The position numbers were made by a program, and so were the translations under genes. The notes beneath the pieces are model-generated. The model did no database searches. It was not told where the DNA came from and worked only from the letters and a program-made list of their open reading frames with translations. Shown piece after piece: positions 54,412 through 63,400 of a stretch of DNA of 64,000 nucleotides; position 1 is the stretch's first letter, and each line of letters starts with the position of its first letter. The DNA lies in contig CANNBH010000001.1 of NCBI GenBank assembly GCA_947502815.1, positions 1,178,001 to 1,242,000 on the forward strand. Direction: 5' to 3'. Source of the stretch: an uncultured Erythrobacter sp. (GTDB taxonomy: Bacteria > Pseudomonadota > Alphaproteobacteria > Sphingomonadales > Sphingomonadaceae).

Positions 54412-55397
54412 ACACAAATAGGGCCCCAAAACGAACAATGCCCGATTCCCAATCCCCCGCCGGAGACGCGGATAGTAGCAGCGGGCCCCTGTCCAAACTG
54501 GGGCTCGCAATCAAACGCAAGCTTGGCCTGGCCGATAGCGACCGGTCGCTGCGTGCGCAGCTGGAAGAAGCCATCGACGAGCATGAGGGCGAGGTCGATG
54601 ACCAAGCCGAGGATGCGAACGGCAATGGCAACGGCGATCTATCCACCACAGAGCGGCAGATGCTGCGCAATTTGCTCCACTTCTCTGAGCATGACGCCGA
54701 TGATGTCGCGGTGCCGCGCGGAGAGATTGTGGCGGTGGATGCTGCGCTTGCGTGGGATGACCTCGTGACGTCGTTCAGCGAAAGCGGCCATTCGCGCATG
54801 CCGGTGTACCGCGATCAGCTCGATAATGTGGTCGGCATGATCCATATCAAAGATGTGTTCGCCTATCTCGCTAGCGGCAAAACGCCGCCGCGCGATTGGA
54901 CCGTGCTGATGCGGCAGCCGCTCTATGTGCCGCAATCGCGCGGGGCGCTGGATGTGTTGGCCGACATGCGCGCACGGCGGGTGCACTTGGCGATTGTGCT
55001 GGATGAGTTCTCAGGCACAGATGGGTTGATCACGATTGAGGATCTGGTCGAAGAGATTGTCGGAGAGATCGAAGACGAGCACGACGAAACGCCGGAAGCG
55101 TTGATCGTGCCAATCGGCGATGGGATGTGGGACTGCGATGCGCGCGCAGAGCTTGAGGATGTGGCGGAAACGGTCGATCCCCGGCTGGGCGAAGTCGAAG
55201 AAGCGGTCGATACATTAGGCGGTTTGGCCTTTGTGCTGGCAGAGGCTGTCCCGCCGGTTGGTGCAATGTTGGAACATCCCAGCGGTTGGCGAATTGAGGT
55301 AACAGGCGGCGACGAGACACATGTGAAACGTTTACGCTTGCATGCGCCCTCGGCAGCCGCTTCAGAGCAAGCAGCACCTGCGAGCAACTTGCAATAA
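54408..55397 (+). CDS. corC: CBS-domain/CorC-type transporter-associated protein
   Basis: A 329-aa soluble protein lacking the DUF21 membrane domain. An acidic N-terminus is followed by a CBS pair (about residues 90-215: VPRGEIVAVDAALAWDDLV, SRMPVYRDQLDNVVGMIHIKDVF, AIVLDEFSGTDGLITIEDLVEEIVGEIEDE) and a CorC_HlyC C-terminal domain. These proteins are linked to Mg/Co efflux. The GTG start overlaps ybeY; ATG 54438 is an alternative. No lnt gene follows; a LysR gene does. Confidence 0.9.
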   Translation: MNTNRAPKRTMPDSQSPAGDADSSSGPLSKLGLAIKRKLGLADSDRSLRAQLEEAIDEHEGEVDDQAEDANGNGNGDLSTTERQMLRNLLHFSEHDADDVAVPRGEIVAVDAALAWDDLVTSFSESGHSRMPVYRDQLDNVVGMIHIKDVFAYLASGKTPPRDWTVLMRQPLYVPQSRGALDVLADMRARRVHLAIVLDEFSGTDGLITIEDLVEEIVGEIEDEHDETPEALIVPIGDGMWDCDARAELEDVAETVDPRLGEVEEAVDTLGGLAFVLAEAVPPVGAMLEHPSGWRIEVTGGDETHVKRLRLHAPSAAASEQAAPASNLQ

Positions 55398-55492
55398 CTG
55401 CACTTTGTTGACGAATAGGGCAAAAAACATTCGACTTTTTGCATCTGCCGCAGCATCCAACCCGTAGCTCCCGAGCTATAGGAGTTCACACA

Positions 55493-56377
55493 ATGCCATC
55501 ACGCCGCCTTCCTCCCCTGCGCGCCCTTGAGGCCTTTATGCGCACCGTCCGGCTGGGATCCGCCCGGGCTGCGGCTGAGGAGATCGGATTGAGCCCGTCC
55601 GCCCTTTCGCGGCGGATTACGAATTTGGAAGAGTTTGTCGGAAAAAAGCTGTTCACTCGCGCGCGGCAATCGATGCAGCTAACCGATGAAGGCCAAGCGT
55701 TTTACGAAGCGGTGAACCCGCATTTGGAGTCGTTGACCCGCGCGGTTGAGAGCCAATCGGACAATATCTCGCTCTTACGCCTGCGTCTTGGTGTGCTGCC
55801 CATGTTTGGAAGCCAGCGCCTGTTTCCGCGTTTGGGCGAGCTGCGCAAACGCCATCCATTGCTCCACATCGATATCGATACAGCGCCTCACCTAGAGGAT
55901 CGGGTAGGCGACACGTTGGATGCTGCAATCATCCTGTCTCGCGGCCCGGCGAGCGGGCTGCACGCGGTGCGGTTGGATCACAACCTTGTCCACGCCATCT
56001 GTTCACGCGAAGTCGCGCGTTCGGTCGGAAATGAAGTCAATGATCAGAGTTTGTCGAAACAGACCTTCCTTATTCACAACGAGCTGCCCGAAAGCTTCGT
56101 TGCGTGGAAAAAGGCAAATGATCTTGACGATATGGAGCCGGCAGCGATCGATCATTACGATTCAGGTCAGCTGATGTTGGAGGCCGCTGCGCAGGGGCTA
56201 GGTATCGCCATTATGCACGATGATCACTTGCGCCGTGCGGCTGACAATCGCCTGACGAACCTGCCGGGTGTCGAAGTTCAAAGCCCTTACAGCTATTGGT
56301 TCGTGTGCAAGCCAACGGCGCTTGAAATGCGGCCTGTGCGCCTGTTTCACGATTGGTTGGTGCGCGCAGGGCTTTAA
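55493..56377 (+). CDS. LysR-family transcriptional regulator
   Basis: A 294-aa regulator with AGGAG eight bases before ATG 55493. The N-terminal winged HTH (LRALEAFMRTVRLGSARAAAEEIGLSPSALSRRITNLEEFVG) is followed by a LysR substrate domain. It resembles the GcvA-like branch (RRLPPLRALEAF). The target is not obvious, since both neighbours (corC and plsC) are housekeeping genes. Its end faces plsC convergently after 23 bases. Confidence 0.92.
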   Translation: MPSRRLPPLRALEAFMRTVRLGSARAAAEEIGLSPSALSRRITNLEEFVGKKLFTRARQSMQLTDEGQAFYEAVNPHLESLTRAVESQSDNISLLRLRLGVLPMFGSQRLFPRLGELRKRHPLLHIDIDTAPHLEDRVGDTLDAAIILSRGPASGLHAVRLDHNLVHAICSREVARSVGNEVNDQSLSKQTFLIHNELPESFVAWKKANDLDDMEPAAIDHYDSGQLMLEAAAQGLGIAIMHDDHLRRAADNRLTNLPGVEVQSPYSYWFVCKPTALEMRPVRLFHDWLVRAGL

Positions 56378-56400
56378 GCTCGGCTTGTCAGAAAGTCCGA

Positions 56401-57354
56401 TTAAGCGTTTGTTTCGTCTGGAACCTTGGCTTCGTTCAGTTTCACGCCAACGCCTTGTGTCGCGTCACCCTTCTCATAGCGGATAGGCGCCACATCATGC
56501 GCGAATTTACGCAGGGGCTTTCCCAGCGCCTCACAAAGCGCCTCTTCGATCCGGCGGCGCGATTCCTGACCAATGGCCTTGCGGCCGCGGAAATCTTCGG
56601 GGCTAAACGGTTCGAGGAACTCCACGCGCAAAGGGAATGTGCCTTTGCGCGCCAAAACACGCTTTGCATTGTTGAGGCCGCTTTCTTCGCCAATCCAGCC
56701 GATCCACTCCGCAACGGATCCGTAATCGAGCAGGACCGGTTGAACCAACACACCCGGCGGCGGCGGCTCTAAGACAGAAAGCATGCTTGTTTTAAACGGC
56801 AACAGCGATTGCCCGTCGGTCGTGGTGCCCTCAGGAAAGACCGTGACCGCCCAGTTGTCCGCCAGCGCCTCTTTCAGCGCGTTGATCTGTTCCGCTACAC
56901 CCATTCGGTGCTCACGCTTAACAAAAACTGTCCGGTTCAAAGACGCCAGCCAACCAACCAAAGGCGCCGTCGCCAGTTCTGCCTTGGCAACGAATGCTGT
57001 TCCGCAGGCCCCCGCCATGGATAGAATATCAAGCCAAGAGACGTGGTTGGCGACGTAAAATACATCGCGCTTCAAATGGGTGCCTTTAACCTCAACCTTC
57101 GCCCCGGAAATTCGCGCTGCGTAGCGCAAAAACAGCATGGGGAAGGGGGAACCATAGGCAAAGATGCGGTAGAGGTAATGCAGCGGCACAAATGTGATCA
57201 TCAACACCAGCAATGCCAGTGTGCGCAGGGCAACGCGGAACCAACCGCGAATTGAGATCGGAGTTGTCTCACCCCGTGCCGCGCCTACGCGCAGCTCCCA
57301 TGCTATGCCCTCTGTTGCTGCTTCAGTGCCTGTGTTGGTCGCTGTTTCAGGCAT
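56401..57354 (-). CDS. plsC: Lysophospholipid acyltransferase PlsC-like
   Basis: A 317-aa membrane-bound acyltransferase that makes phosphatidic acid or a related lipid. A membrane helix lies at about residues 45-70. The HxxxxD motif is NHVSWLD and the substrate motif is FPEGTTTDG. ATG 57354 is preferred; a TTG at 57366 would overlap the fur stop. It is transcribed after fur with a 9-base gap, so probably in the same operon. Confidence 0.92.
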   Translation of the reverse strand: MPETATNTGTEAATEGIAWELRVGAARGETTPISIRGWFRVALRTLALLVLMITFVPLHYLYRIFAYGSPFPMLFLRYAARISGAKVEVKGTHLKRDVFYVANHVSWLDILSMAGACGTAFVAKAELATAPLVGWLASLNRTVFVKREHRMGVAEQINALKEALADNWAVTVFPEGTTTDGQSLLPFKTSMLSVLEPPPPGVLVQPVLLDYGSVAEWIGWIGEESGLNNAKRVLARKGTFPLRVEFLEPFSPEDFRGRKAIGQESRRRIEEALCEALGKPLRKFAHDVAPIRYEKGDATQGVGVKLNEAKVPDETNA

Positions 57355-57362
57355 CGCTGCGC

Positions 57363-57785
57363 TCAATTTTCGCGTGAGAGACGGACGCCGTAAAGCTCCA
57401 TCCGGTGGTCAACGAGGCGATAGCCGAGCTTTTCAGCGATTTGGCGTTGCAGAGCTTCAACCTCGGGGTCGACAAACTCAACCACTTTACCAGTTTCCAC
57501 ATCGATGAGATGATCGTGGTGTGCCTCAGGCACCGGCTCATACCGCGACCGGCCATCGCCAAAATCGTGGCGATCCAGAATGCCTGCCTCTTCAAACAGG
57601 CGCACGGTGCGATAGACAGTGGCGATAGAGATTTTCGAATCCACCGCAGAAGCACGCTGGTGCAGCAGCTCCACATCGGGGTGATCATCGCTGTCAGATA
57701 GGACTTTTGCGATCACGCGGCGTTGCTCAGTGATGCGCAGACCTTTTTCGGCGCAAAGCTGTTCGAGATCGATTTTTTGGCTCAC
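57363..57785 (-). CDS. fur: Fur-family metalloregulator
   Basis: A 140-aa repressor. The start is GTG 57785 with GGGGAA eight bases upstream. The winged HTH is RITEQRRVIAKVL and ISIATVYRTVRLFEEAG; the metal site region is GRSRYEPVPEAHHDHLID with E/H ligands. The C-terminal CxxC zinc site of enterobacterial Fur is absent, as is common in alphaproteobacterial Fur/Mur. It may therefore respond to Fe or Mn. A candidate promoter lies at 57857-57885. Confidence 0.93.
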   Translation of the reverse strand: MSQKIDLEQLCAEKGLRITEQRRVIAKVLSDSDDHPDVELLHQRASAVDSKISIATVYRTVRLFEEAGILDRHDFGDGRSRYEPVPEAHHDHLIDVETGKVVEFVDPEVEALQRQIAEKLGYRLVDHRMELYGVRLSREN

Positions 57786-57856
57786 GCGACCATTTCCCCG
57801 AAAAAGATGTCGGCAATGACCGCATATGCACGGCCCGACGGCTTAAACATGGACGC

Positions 57857-57885
57857 GTCTTAGCCAGCCTAGGCGGATTGCTCAA
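57857..57885 (-). promoter_or_regulatory. Candidate promoter of fur-plsC
   Basis: On the minus strand, TTGAGC (57885-57880), 17-base spacer, TAAGAC (57862-57857), about 72 bases upstream of the fur start. Confidence 0.35.
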
Positions 57886-57897
57886 GTTTCAGGCGAG

Positions 57898-57933
57898 CAG
57901 CGCCCCCAGCTAAATGGATCGCTAGGGGCGCTG
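57898..57933 (-). terminator. Hairpin downstream of mucR
   Basis: CAGCGCCCC and GGGGCGCTG form a 9-bp stem, extended inward by AGC/GCT around a 10-base loop. It starts 18 bases after the mucR stop in transcription direction and separates mucR from the fur promoter. No T-run follows. Confidence 0.6.
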
Positions 57934-57951
57934 AGCCTCACTGATGGTGTC

Positions 57952-58389
57952 TTATTTCGCCTTGCGGCGGCCGCGGCCTGTGCCCGGTTTGCGTCCCAGG
58001 CCGATTTTCTTCGCCAGATCGCGGCGTTTTTCGGCGTAGTTTGGAGCGACCATTGGATAATCGGAAGGAAGATTCCAACGGGCACGATATTCTTCAGGCG
58101 TCATATCGAAATTGGTGCGAAGATACCGTTTGAGCATCTTCAATTTCTTGCCGTCTTCAAGACAAACAATGTAATCAGGTTTTACCGAAGCGCGGATCGA
58201 TACAGCCGGTTCAGGCCGCACTTCTTCGGGTTCAACTTCTTCACCAAGGCTCGAAAGAGCGCCATAGACATTGGTGATCAGCTCGGGGACGGACTCCACT
58301 TGAACGTCATTGTTGCTCAGGTGTGCGGCCACGATATCGCTGGTGAGTGTGATGAGTGTTTCTTTCATCTCGATTTCCAAATCTTGCAT
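57952..58389 (-). CDS. mucR: MucR/Ros-family transcriptional regulator with altered zinc site
   Basis: A 145-aa DNA-binding protein of the Ros/MucR family, which acts as an H-NS-like silencer and cell-cycle or virulence regulator in alphaproteobacteria. N-terminal oligomerisation region, then the family core (DYIVCLEDGKKLKMLKRYL, TPEEYRARWNLPSDYPMVAPNYAEKR) and a basic tail. In the usual core Cys and Asp are followed by two His (RHLRTHH). Here they are Y89 and N93/F94, so only C76 and D79 of the zinc site remain. AGGAA lies nine bases before the ATG. The upstream gap is AT-rich, the kind of DNA MucR binds, suggesting autoregulation. Confidence 0.93.
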   Translation of the reverse strand: MQDLEIEMKETLITLTSDIVAAHLSNNDVQVESVPELITNVYGALSSLGEEVEPEEVRPEPAVSIRASVKPDYIVCLEDGKKLKMLKRYLRTNFDMTPEEYRARWNLPSDYPMVAPNYAEKRRDLAKKIGLGRKPGTGRGRRKAK

Positions 58390-58534
58390 TTGCCAGAGTT
58401 CCTCATGTCTTTTTTTATTCGGATTTTTCCGATGAGTCGCGCATGGCCGACAAAAAGATTTTTTGCAAGAAGGGAGAGCGGCGGTTTGTATGGAAAACTG
58501 ATCTATTCGTCGAATATTTGCAAATTATTATAAA
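58390..58534. promoter_or_regulatory. AT-rich control region upstream of mucR
   Basis: This 145-base gap is clearly AT-rich in a GC-rich window: T-runs near 58409-58416, CGGATTTTTCCG near 58420-58431 and AAATTATTATAAATTA near 58520-58537. It is probably the mucR promoter and a MucR-binding region. The exact promoter was not assigned. Confidence 0.45.
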
Positions 58535-59017
58535 TTAGAGTGTCATTCCAAAAGTAATTGCATCCACTTGAGAGCCATTAGACAAACTGTAGTAATTAGG
58601 GCGCTCGCCGATAGGTTCAAATCCGATCTTTTTATAAAGATAGACGGCCGGGTTTCCACGGCGCATTTCTAAAAACATCCGCTTTGTACCGCGCGCTCGT
58701 GCTTTTTTTAACAATCGATCAATTAATGTTTCACCCAATCCACATCTACGGAACTCGGGTAAAACGGCAATCAACAACAATTCTTCTTCGTCTGCACCGT
58801 TGCGGGTGAGGACAAATCCGCTGGGCTCCCTAGAATCGGGTCGGAGGGGATCAGTTTCGATCTCTTCGCCATTTGCATCGATCACGATGGCATGGGTGCT
58901 GGGCAATGAAAGCGCATCGGAAACTTGCCGGCGGTTCCACGCTTCACGAAAGGTGGGATCAAAGGCGCTGTCCATCACCTTCATTATGCGCGCGACAAGA
59001 TAGGGGCAGGGGGTCAT
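58535..59017 (-). CDS. rimI: Ribosomal-protein-S18-alanine N-acetyltransferase RimI-like
   Basis: A 160-aa GNAT enzyme. The acetyl-CoA loop is LPEFRRCGLGETLIDRLLKKA, followed by FLEMRRGNPAVYLYKKIGFEPIGERPNYY, the RimI-type C-terminus. It acetylates the N-terminus of bS18 or a related target. The start ATG overlaps the tsaB TGA (ATGA), the usual tsaB-rimI coupling. The 3' half is AT-rich relative to its neighbours. Confidence 0.9.
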   Translation of the reverse strand: MTPCPYLVARIMKVMDSAFDPTFREAWNRRQVSDALSLPSTHAIVIDANGEEIETDPLRPDSREPSGFVLTRNGADEEELLLIAVLPEFRRCGLGETLIDRLLKKARARGTKRMFLEMRRGNPAVYLYKKIGFEPIGERPNYYSLSNGSQVDAITFGMTL

Positions 59018-59676
59018 GCGGGATTAGCAGGCGGCTGTTTGGCCGATTGCGGAACAGCATCGGGCGCGCGGCCATAGATGGGGGATAGGTCCGCGGTGAG
59101 GCGGCTTTCGTGAAGGAGGCGCACCTTTGCCGCATCTGGCAACAATTCAAGAGCGTGCGCATCGCGCCCCTCCAGCAAATCGGCCAATTGTTGGGCCCGG
59201 TTGCCTACGATGACGTCATGAAGGCAGGCTTTTGCTGCAGACTTAGGCGTCAAAGAACGGTATTCATCTTGCGCATCGCCGCCGCCGAAATTTTGCACGA
59301 ACCATTCGCCGTGTCCGCCATTCATACAAACAGTCACGGCACGCGGGGTCGGCTGCCATGCGCGCACAGCCACCAAATCCAAAGTCGGATAGCCGAGCAC
59401 TTGAGCGCCCCAAGCCACGCCCAATGCGCGCGCGGTGGCGATGCCGATGCGCACTCCGGTGAAACTGCCGGGCCCCAGTGAGACAAGGATGCGGTCCGCG
59501 CGCCCTTTGTCGGGCAGAGCCGCGATCATGGGCACCAATGCTTCTGCATGGCCGCGACCCAGCACCTTGTAATCGTGTGCGACAAGACGCGCATCATCGA
59601 AAAGCGCAACCGAGCACGCTTCGCTGGCAGTTTCGATGGCCAGCGTTTTCTTGGGCGGTGTCTGAGGCACTTTCAT
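59014..59676 (-). CDS. tsaB: tRNA threonylcarbamoyladenosine biosynthesis protein TsaB
   Basis: A 220-aa ASKHA-fold partner of TsaD in t6A37 synthesis. LAIETASEACSVAL is the phosphate-1 strand, HAEALVPMI the conserved His region, and SLGPGSFTGVRIGIATARALG the family hallmark. I chose ATG 59676; longer in-frame starts would overlap the Nfu gene. TsaD and TsaE are not in this window. Confidence 0.95.
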   Translation of the reverse strand: MKVPQTPPKKTLAIETASEACSVALFDDARLVAHDYKVLGRGHAEALVPMIAALPDKGRADRILVSLGPGSFTGVRIGIATARALGVAWGAQVLGYPTLDLVAVRAWQPTPRAVTVCMNGGHGEWFVQNFGGGDAQDEYRSLTPKSAAKACLHDVIVGNRAQQLADLLEGRDAHALELLPDAAKVRLLHESRLTADLSPIYGRAPDAVPQSAKQPPANPA

Positions 59677-59728
59677 GGGCAGGCGCGATGCCTCAGGCGC
59701 AGCGGCTCTGCAAGCCAGAGTTTCAGAA

Positions 59729-60310
59729 TTACGCGGCGCGCACTTCGTTGACTTCGGGGATGTAATGGGTGAGCAAACTCTCAATCCCTTGCTTCAAGGT
59801 TGCCGTGCTTGATGGGCAACCCGCGCATGCGCCTTGCAGTGTGAGGTAGACCACGCCTTCGCTAAAGCCGCGATAGGCAATATCGCCGCCATCGCCAGCA
59901 ACCGCCGGGCGCACGCGGGTTTCGAGCAATTCGTTGATAGAGGCGATGATCTCTGCATCTTCTGCGCGATCCTCTACAGCCATTTCAATCTCTTCGGCCG
60001 GAACCGAAATACCATCCGCGCTGCCGCCTGCAAACAAGGGGGCCTCGGATACGAAATGATCGAGCAGGATCGTAACCACCTGCGATTTGAGCGCACCCCA
60101 ATCGGCGCCGGGGCCTGCGGTGACGGTCACAAAATCCGAACCAAAGAACACATTGACGACTTCGCCTGTGTCAAAAATCGCTTCAGCCAAGGGGCTCGCT
60201 TCTGCGGCTTCGGGTGAGGCAAATTCGCGCGTCCCGGCGACCATGACAGAGCGTCCTGGCAGGAATTTCAGGCTCGATGGGTTCGGTGTGGTTTCGGTCT
60301 CTATAAACAT
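59729..60310 (-). CDS. Nfu/NifU-type Fe-S scaffold or carrier protein
   Basis: A 193-aa protein with an Nfu N-terminal domain (TETTPNPSSLKFLPG) and a C-terminal NifU domain with the cluster-binding CxxC (GACAGCPSS). This is the NFU1-like arrangement, not the E. coli NfuA one. It delivers 4Fe-4S clusters to client enzymes such as MutY or MiaB. The start is ATG 60310. No Shine-Dalgarno sequence is present, but a strong promoter ends seven bases upstream, suggesting a leaderless message. Confidence 0.94.
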   Translation of the reverse strand: MFIETETTPNPSSLKFLPGRSVMVAGTREFASPEAAEASPLAEAIFDTGEVVNVFFGSDFVTVTAGPGADWGALKSQVVTILLDHFVSEAPLFAGGSADGISVPAEEIEMAVEDRAEDAEIIASINELLETRVRPAVAGDGGDIAYRGFSEGVVYLTLQGACAGCPSSTATLKQGIESLLTHYIPEVNEVRAA

Positions 60311-60317
60311 GAAAAGA

Positions 60318-60346
60318 TAGATAGGGTGTGCACCGCTTGCGGGCAA
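60318..60346 (-). promoter_or_regulatory. Promoter of the Nfu gene, probably leaderless
   Basis: On the minus strand, TTGCCC (60346-60341), 17-base spacer, TATCTA (60323-60318). Seven bases separate the -10 from the ATG at 60310, so transcription should begin at or next to the start codon. Confidence 0.55.
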
Positions 60347-60405
60347 GGAGCGATAGGGGTGCGATAGTTTGCACACATTCACTGGTCCTTCATGGCTGCT
60401 ATCCC

Positions 60406-60411
60406 TATAAT
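60406..60411 (+). promoter_or_regulatory. TATAAT -10 box directly before the M16 peptidase gene
   Basis: A perfect TATAAT ends six bases before ATG 60418. The -35 at 17-base spacing (TGGTCC) is weak. No ribosome-binding site lies between the box and the ATG. Confidence 0.45.
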
Positions 60412-60417
60412 GGCTGC

Positions 60418-63400
60418 ATGAATCTGTTTATTCGGGCAAGCGCCGCCCTTTCCATCTTCGCTGCACCTGCTGCTTTGACAATTCCCGCCTTTGCGCAGGA
60501 CATTGCCGAGGTTCCCGCCGCGACTCCCGAAATTCCGCAGCCAACCGCTCTGCAGGCCGACGGTGAAACGCCGTGGCTTTACGAAGGCAGCAACGTCCCG
60601 GTTGATGCCGAGTGGCTCTTTGGTGAGATGGACAATGGCTTGCGTTATGCGGTGCGCCGCAACGGAGTGCCGCCGCGCCAAATGTCGATCCGCGTGCGGG
60701 TGGATGCCGGTTCGCTGCATGAAGAAGACAGCGAACAAGGCTTTGCCCATTTGCTCGAACACTTGCTGTTCCGGGAAAGCAAATATCTGGGACAAGCAGA
60801 AGCGATTGCCGCATGGCAGCGGCTGGGCGCGACCTTTGGCAGCGATGCGAATGCTGAGACCAGCCCCACGCACACCGCCTATAAACTCGACATTCCAGAC
60901 ATCGACAACGCCAAATTGTATGAGAGCTTTCGTTTGCTTTCTGGCATGATCCGCGAACCGGTTTTGAGCGATGAGAACGTCGATGCGGAACGCCCGATTG
61001 TTCTGGCGGAAAAACGCGAACGCGGCGGAGCATCGCAGCGCGTTAGCGATCTAACCCGGCGCACTTTCTTTGCTGGGCAACGCCTCGCCACGCGCAATCC
61101 CATCGGCACGGTTGAAACACTTGAAGCCGCGACCGGAGAGACCGTTAGCGCGTTTTACCAGCGTTGGTACCGTCCGGAAAACACGGTGATTGTTGTGGCA
61201 GGTGATGCCGATCCGATGGTTTTGGCGGGTCTGGTCGAACAATGGTTTGGCGATTGGGAGGGCACCGGCGAGCCCGGCATTGCCCCCGATTTTGGCGATC
61301 CGGTTGTCCCAGTGAATGCGCCCATTGCGGCGGGAACAGGCTTGCCGATCGGTGATTTGGGTATCGCGGTGGAACCTGATCTGCCGCGCAGCCTTTCTTA
61401 TGCGATCATGCGTCCATGGCGAAAAGTCGACGATACGATCGTCTACAATGAAGGCCTTTTGCTCGATGCCTTGTCGCAATCGATCATCAACCGGCGTCTG
61501 GAAACGCGCGCACGCGCCGGCGGGTCCTATCTTTACGCTCAGGTGGGGCAAGATGACGTTTCCCGTTCCACCGACGCGACTTTTATCACGGTTGCTCCGC
61601 TAACGAGTGATTGGCAGGCCGCTTTGGCTGATGTGCGCGGGGTGATCGCCGATGCGATTGCCAACCCACCGACACAGGAAGAGATCGACCGTGAGGCGGC
61701 GGAATTTGACGTGGCCTTTGCCAATTCGGTTGAGCAAGCCCCGGTCCAAGCCGGCCGCGACCTTGCCAACAATCTCGTCAACGCAGTGGACATTCGCGAA
61801 ACCGTGGCCAGCCCAGAGGTTGTCCTGGATGTGTGGCGCGGCATGAAAAACCGACTGACGCCAGATGAAGTGGCAACCCGCACGCGCGCTTTGTTTGCAG
61901 GCGATGTGCTGCGGTCGGTTTATGTCACGCCCAGCATTGGCGAAGCGGATGAGGCAGCGCTCTCTCTTGCTCTTGCCACGGAAGCTGCGGTTGATGACAC
62001 CGCGCGTCTGGCGGCGCAAAGCCTGTCCTTTGACGAATTGCCCCCTGTTGGCGACGCGGGGACCATTGTTGAGCAGGGGCCGTTGGGCATTCTGGAAGTT
62101 GAGCAGGTCAATTTCGACAACGGCGTGCGCGCGCTGTTGTGGTCCAACAATGCAGAGCCGGGCCGGGTAACGGTGCGGGTGCGTTTTGGCGCGGGCTATC
62201 GCGCGTTTGACGAAGAGACAGCCGTCTATGCGCCGATTGGCCAAATGGCCCTGGTTGGATCGGGTATTGGCGAATTGGGCCAAAATGAGCTCGACCGGCT
62301 GGGGACGGGGCGCAAACTGGGGTTTGAATTCGGTATCAGCGATGCGGTGTTCACCTTTACCGCGCAAACCCGGTCTGATGATGTTGCCGATCAATTGTAC
62401 CTGTTCGCGGCCAAATTGGGCATGCCACGCTGGGATGAGGATCCCGTGATCCGCGCCCGTGCGGCGGCCGAGCTGGCCTATAACACCTATTCCACAAGCC
62501 CTGGAGCGGTGCTGAGCCGAGATATGGAATTTCTCGCCACCGATGGTGATCCGCGTTTTGCAACGCCAACGCCTGAAATGCTCGAAGGGGTAACGCCGGA
62601 GGGTTTCCGCGAAGTGTGGGAGCCTTTGCTTACTCAAGGGCCAATTGAGGTGCTGATCTTTGGCGAATACGATCGCGATGCGATTGTTGCGAAATTGACC
62701 GAGACATTTGGCGCTTTGCCTGAGCGCGCGCCCATTGCGGCCGACGTGGCTGCCCGCGTGCCTGCCTTTGCCTCCGCCACTGACGCGCCAACGGTGTTGA
62801 CCCACCGGGGCGATGCCAATCAGGCGGCGGCAGTGATCACATGGCCCAGTGGCGGCGGCATGGCTAGCATTCGCGAATCGCGCCAACTCGAAATCCTCGT
62901 GCAGATTTTCAACAACCGCCTGCTGGAAGCTTTGCGAGAGCGTCTTGGTGCCAGCTATTCGCCTCAAGTTTGGTCAAACTGGCCATCTGATATCGCCTCA
63001 GGTGGGCGGATCACGGCGCTTGCACAGATGGAGCCAAACCTTGTTCCGGTGTTCTTTGCCGAAGCAGACCGGATTGCGCGTGAATTGGTGGCAAACCCGC
63101 CGACCGCGGATGAAATCACGCGGGTTACTGAGCCGTTGAGCCAGCGCGTTCGCCGTGCCTCGACCGGCAATCAGTTCTGGCTCTACAACCTTGAAGGGGC
63201 GAGCTTTGATCCGCAGCGAGTGGGGCTCTTGCGTTCGCTTTTGGCGGATTATTCGCAAACCAGCCCGCAGATTATGCAGTTCCTGGCCGATCGCTATTTC
63301 GCTCAGCGTTCTCCGCTCAAACTGGCGGTGATCCCCGAAGGCCAGGAACTGGCAGAACCGCCTGAGGGCGCAGTGGCAGCAAGTTCGGCGGTTTCCCGCC

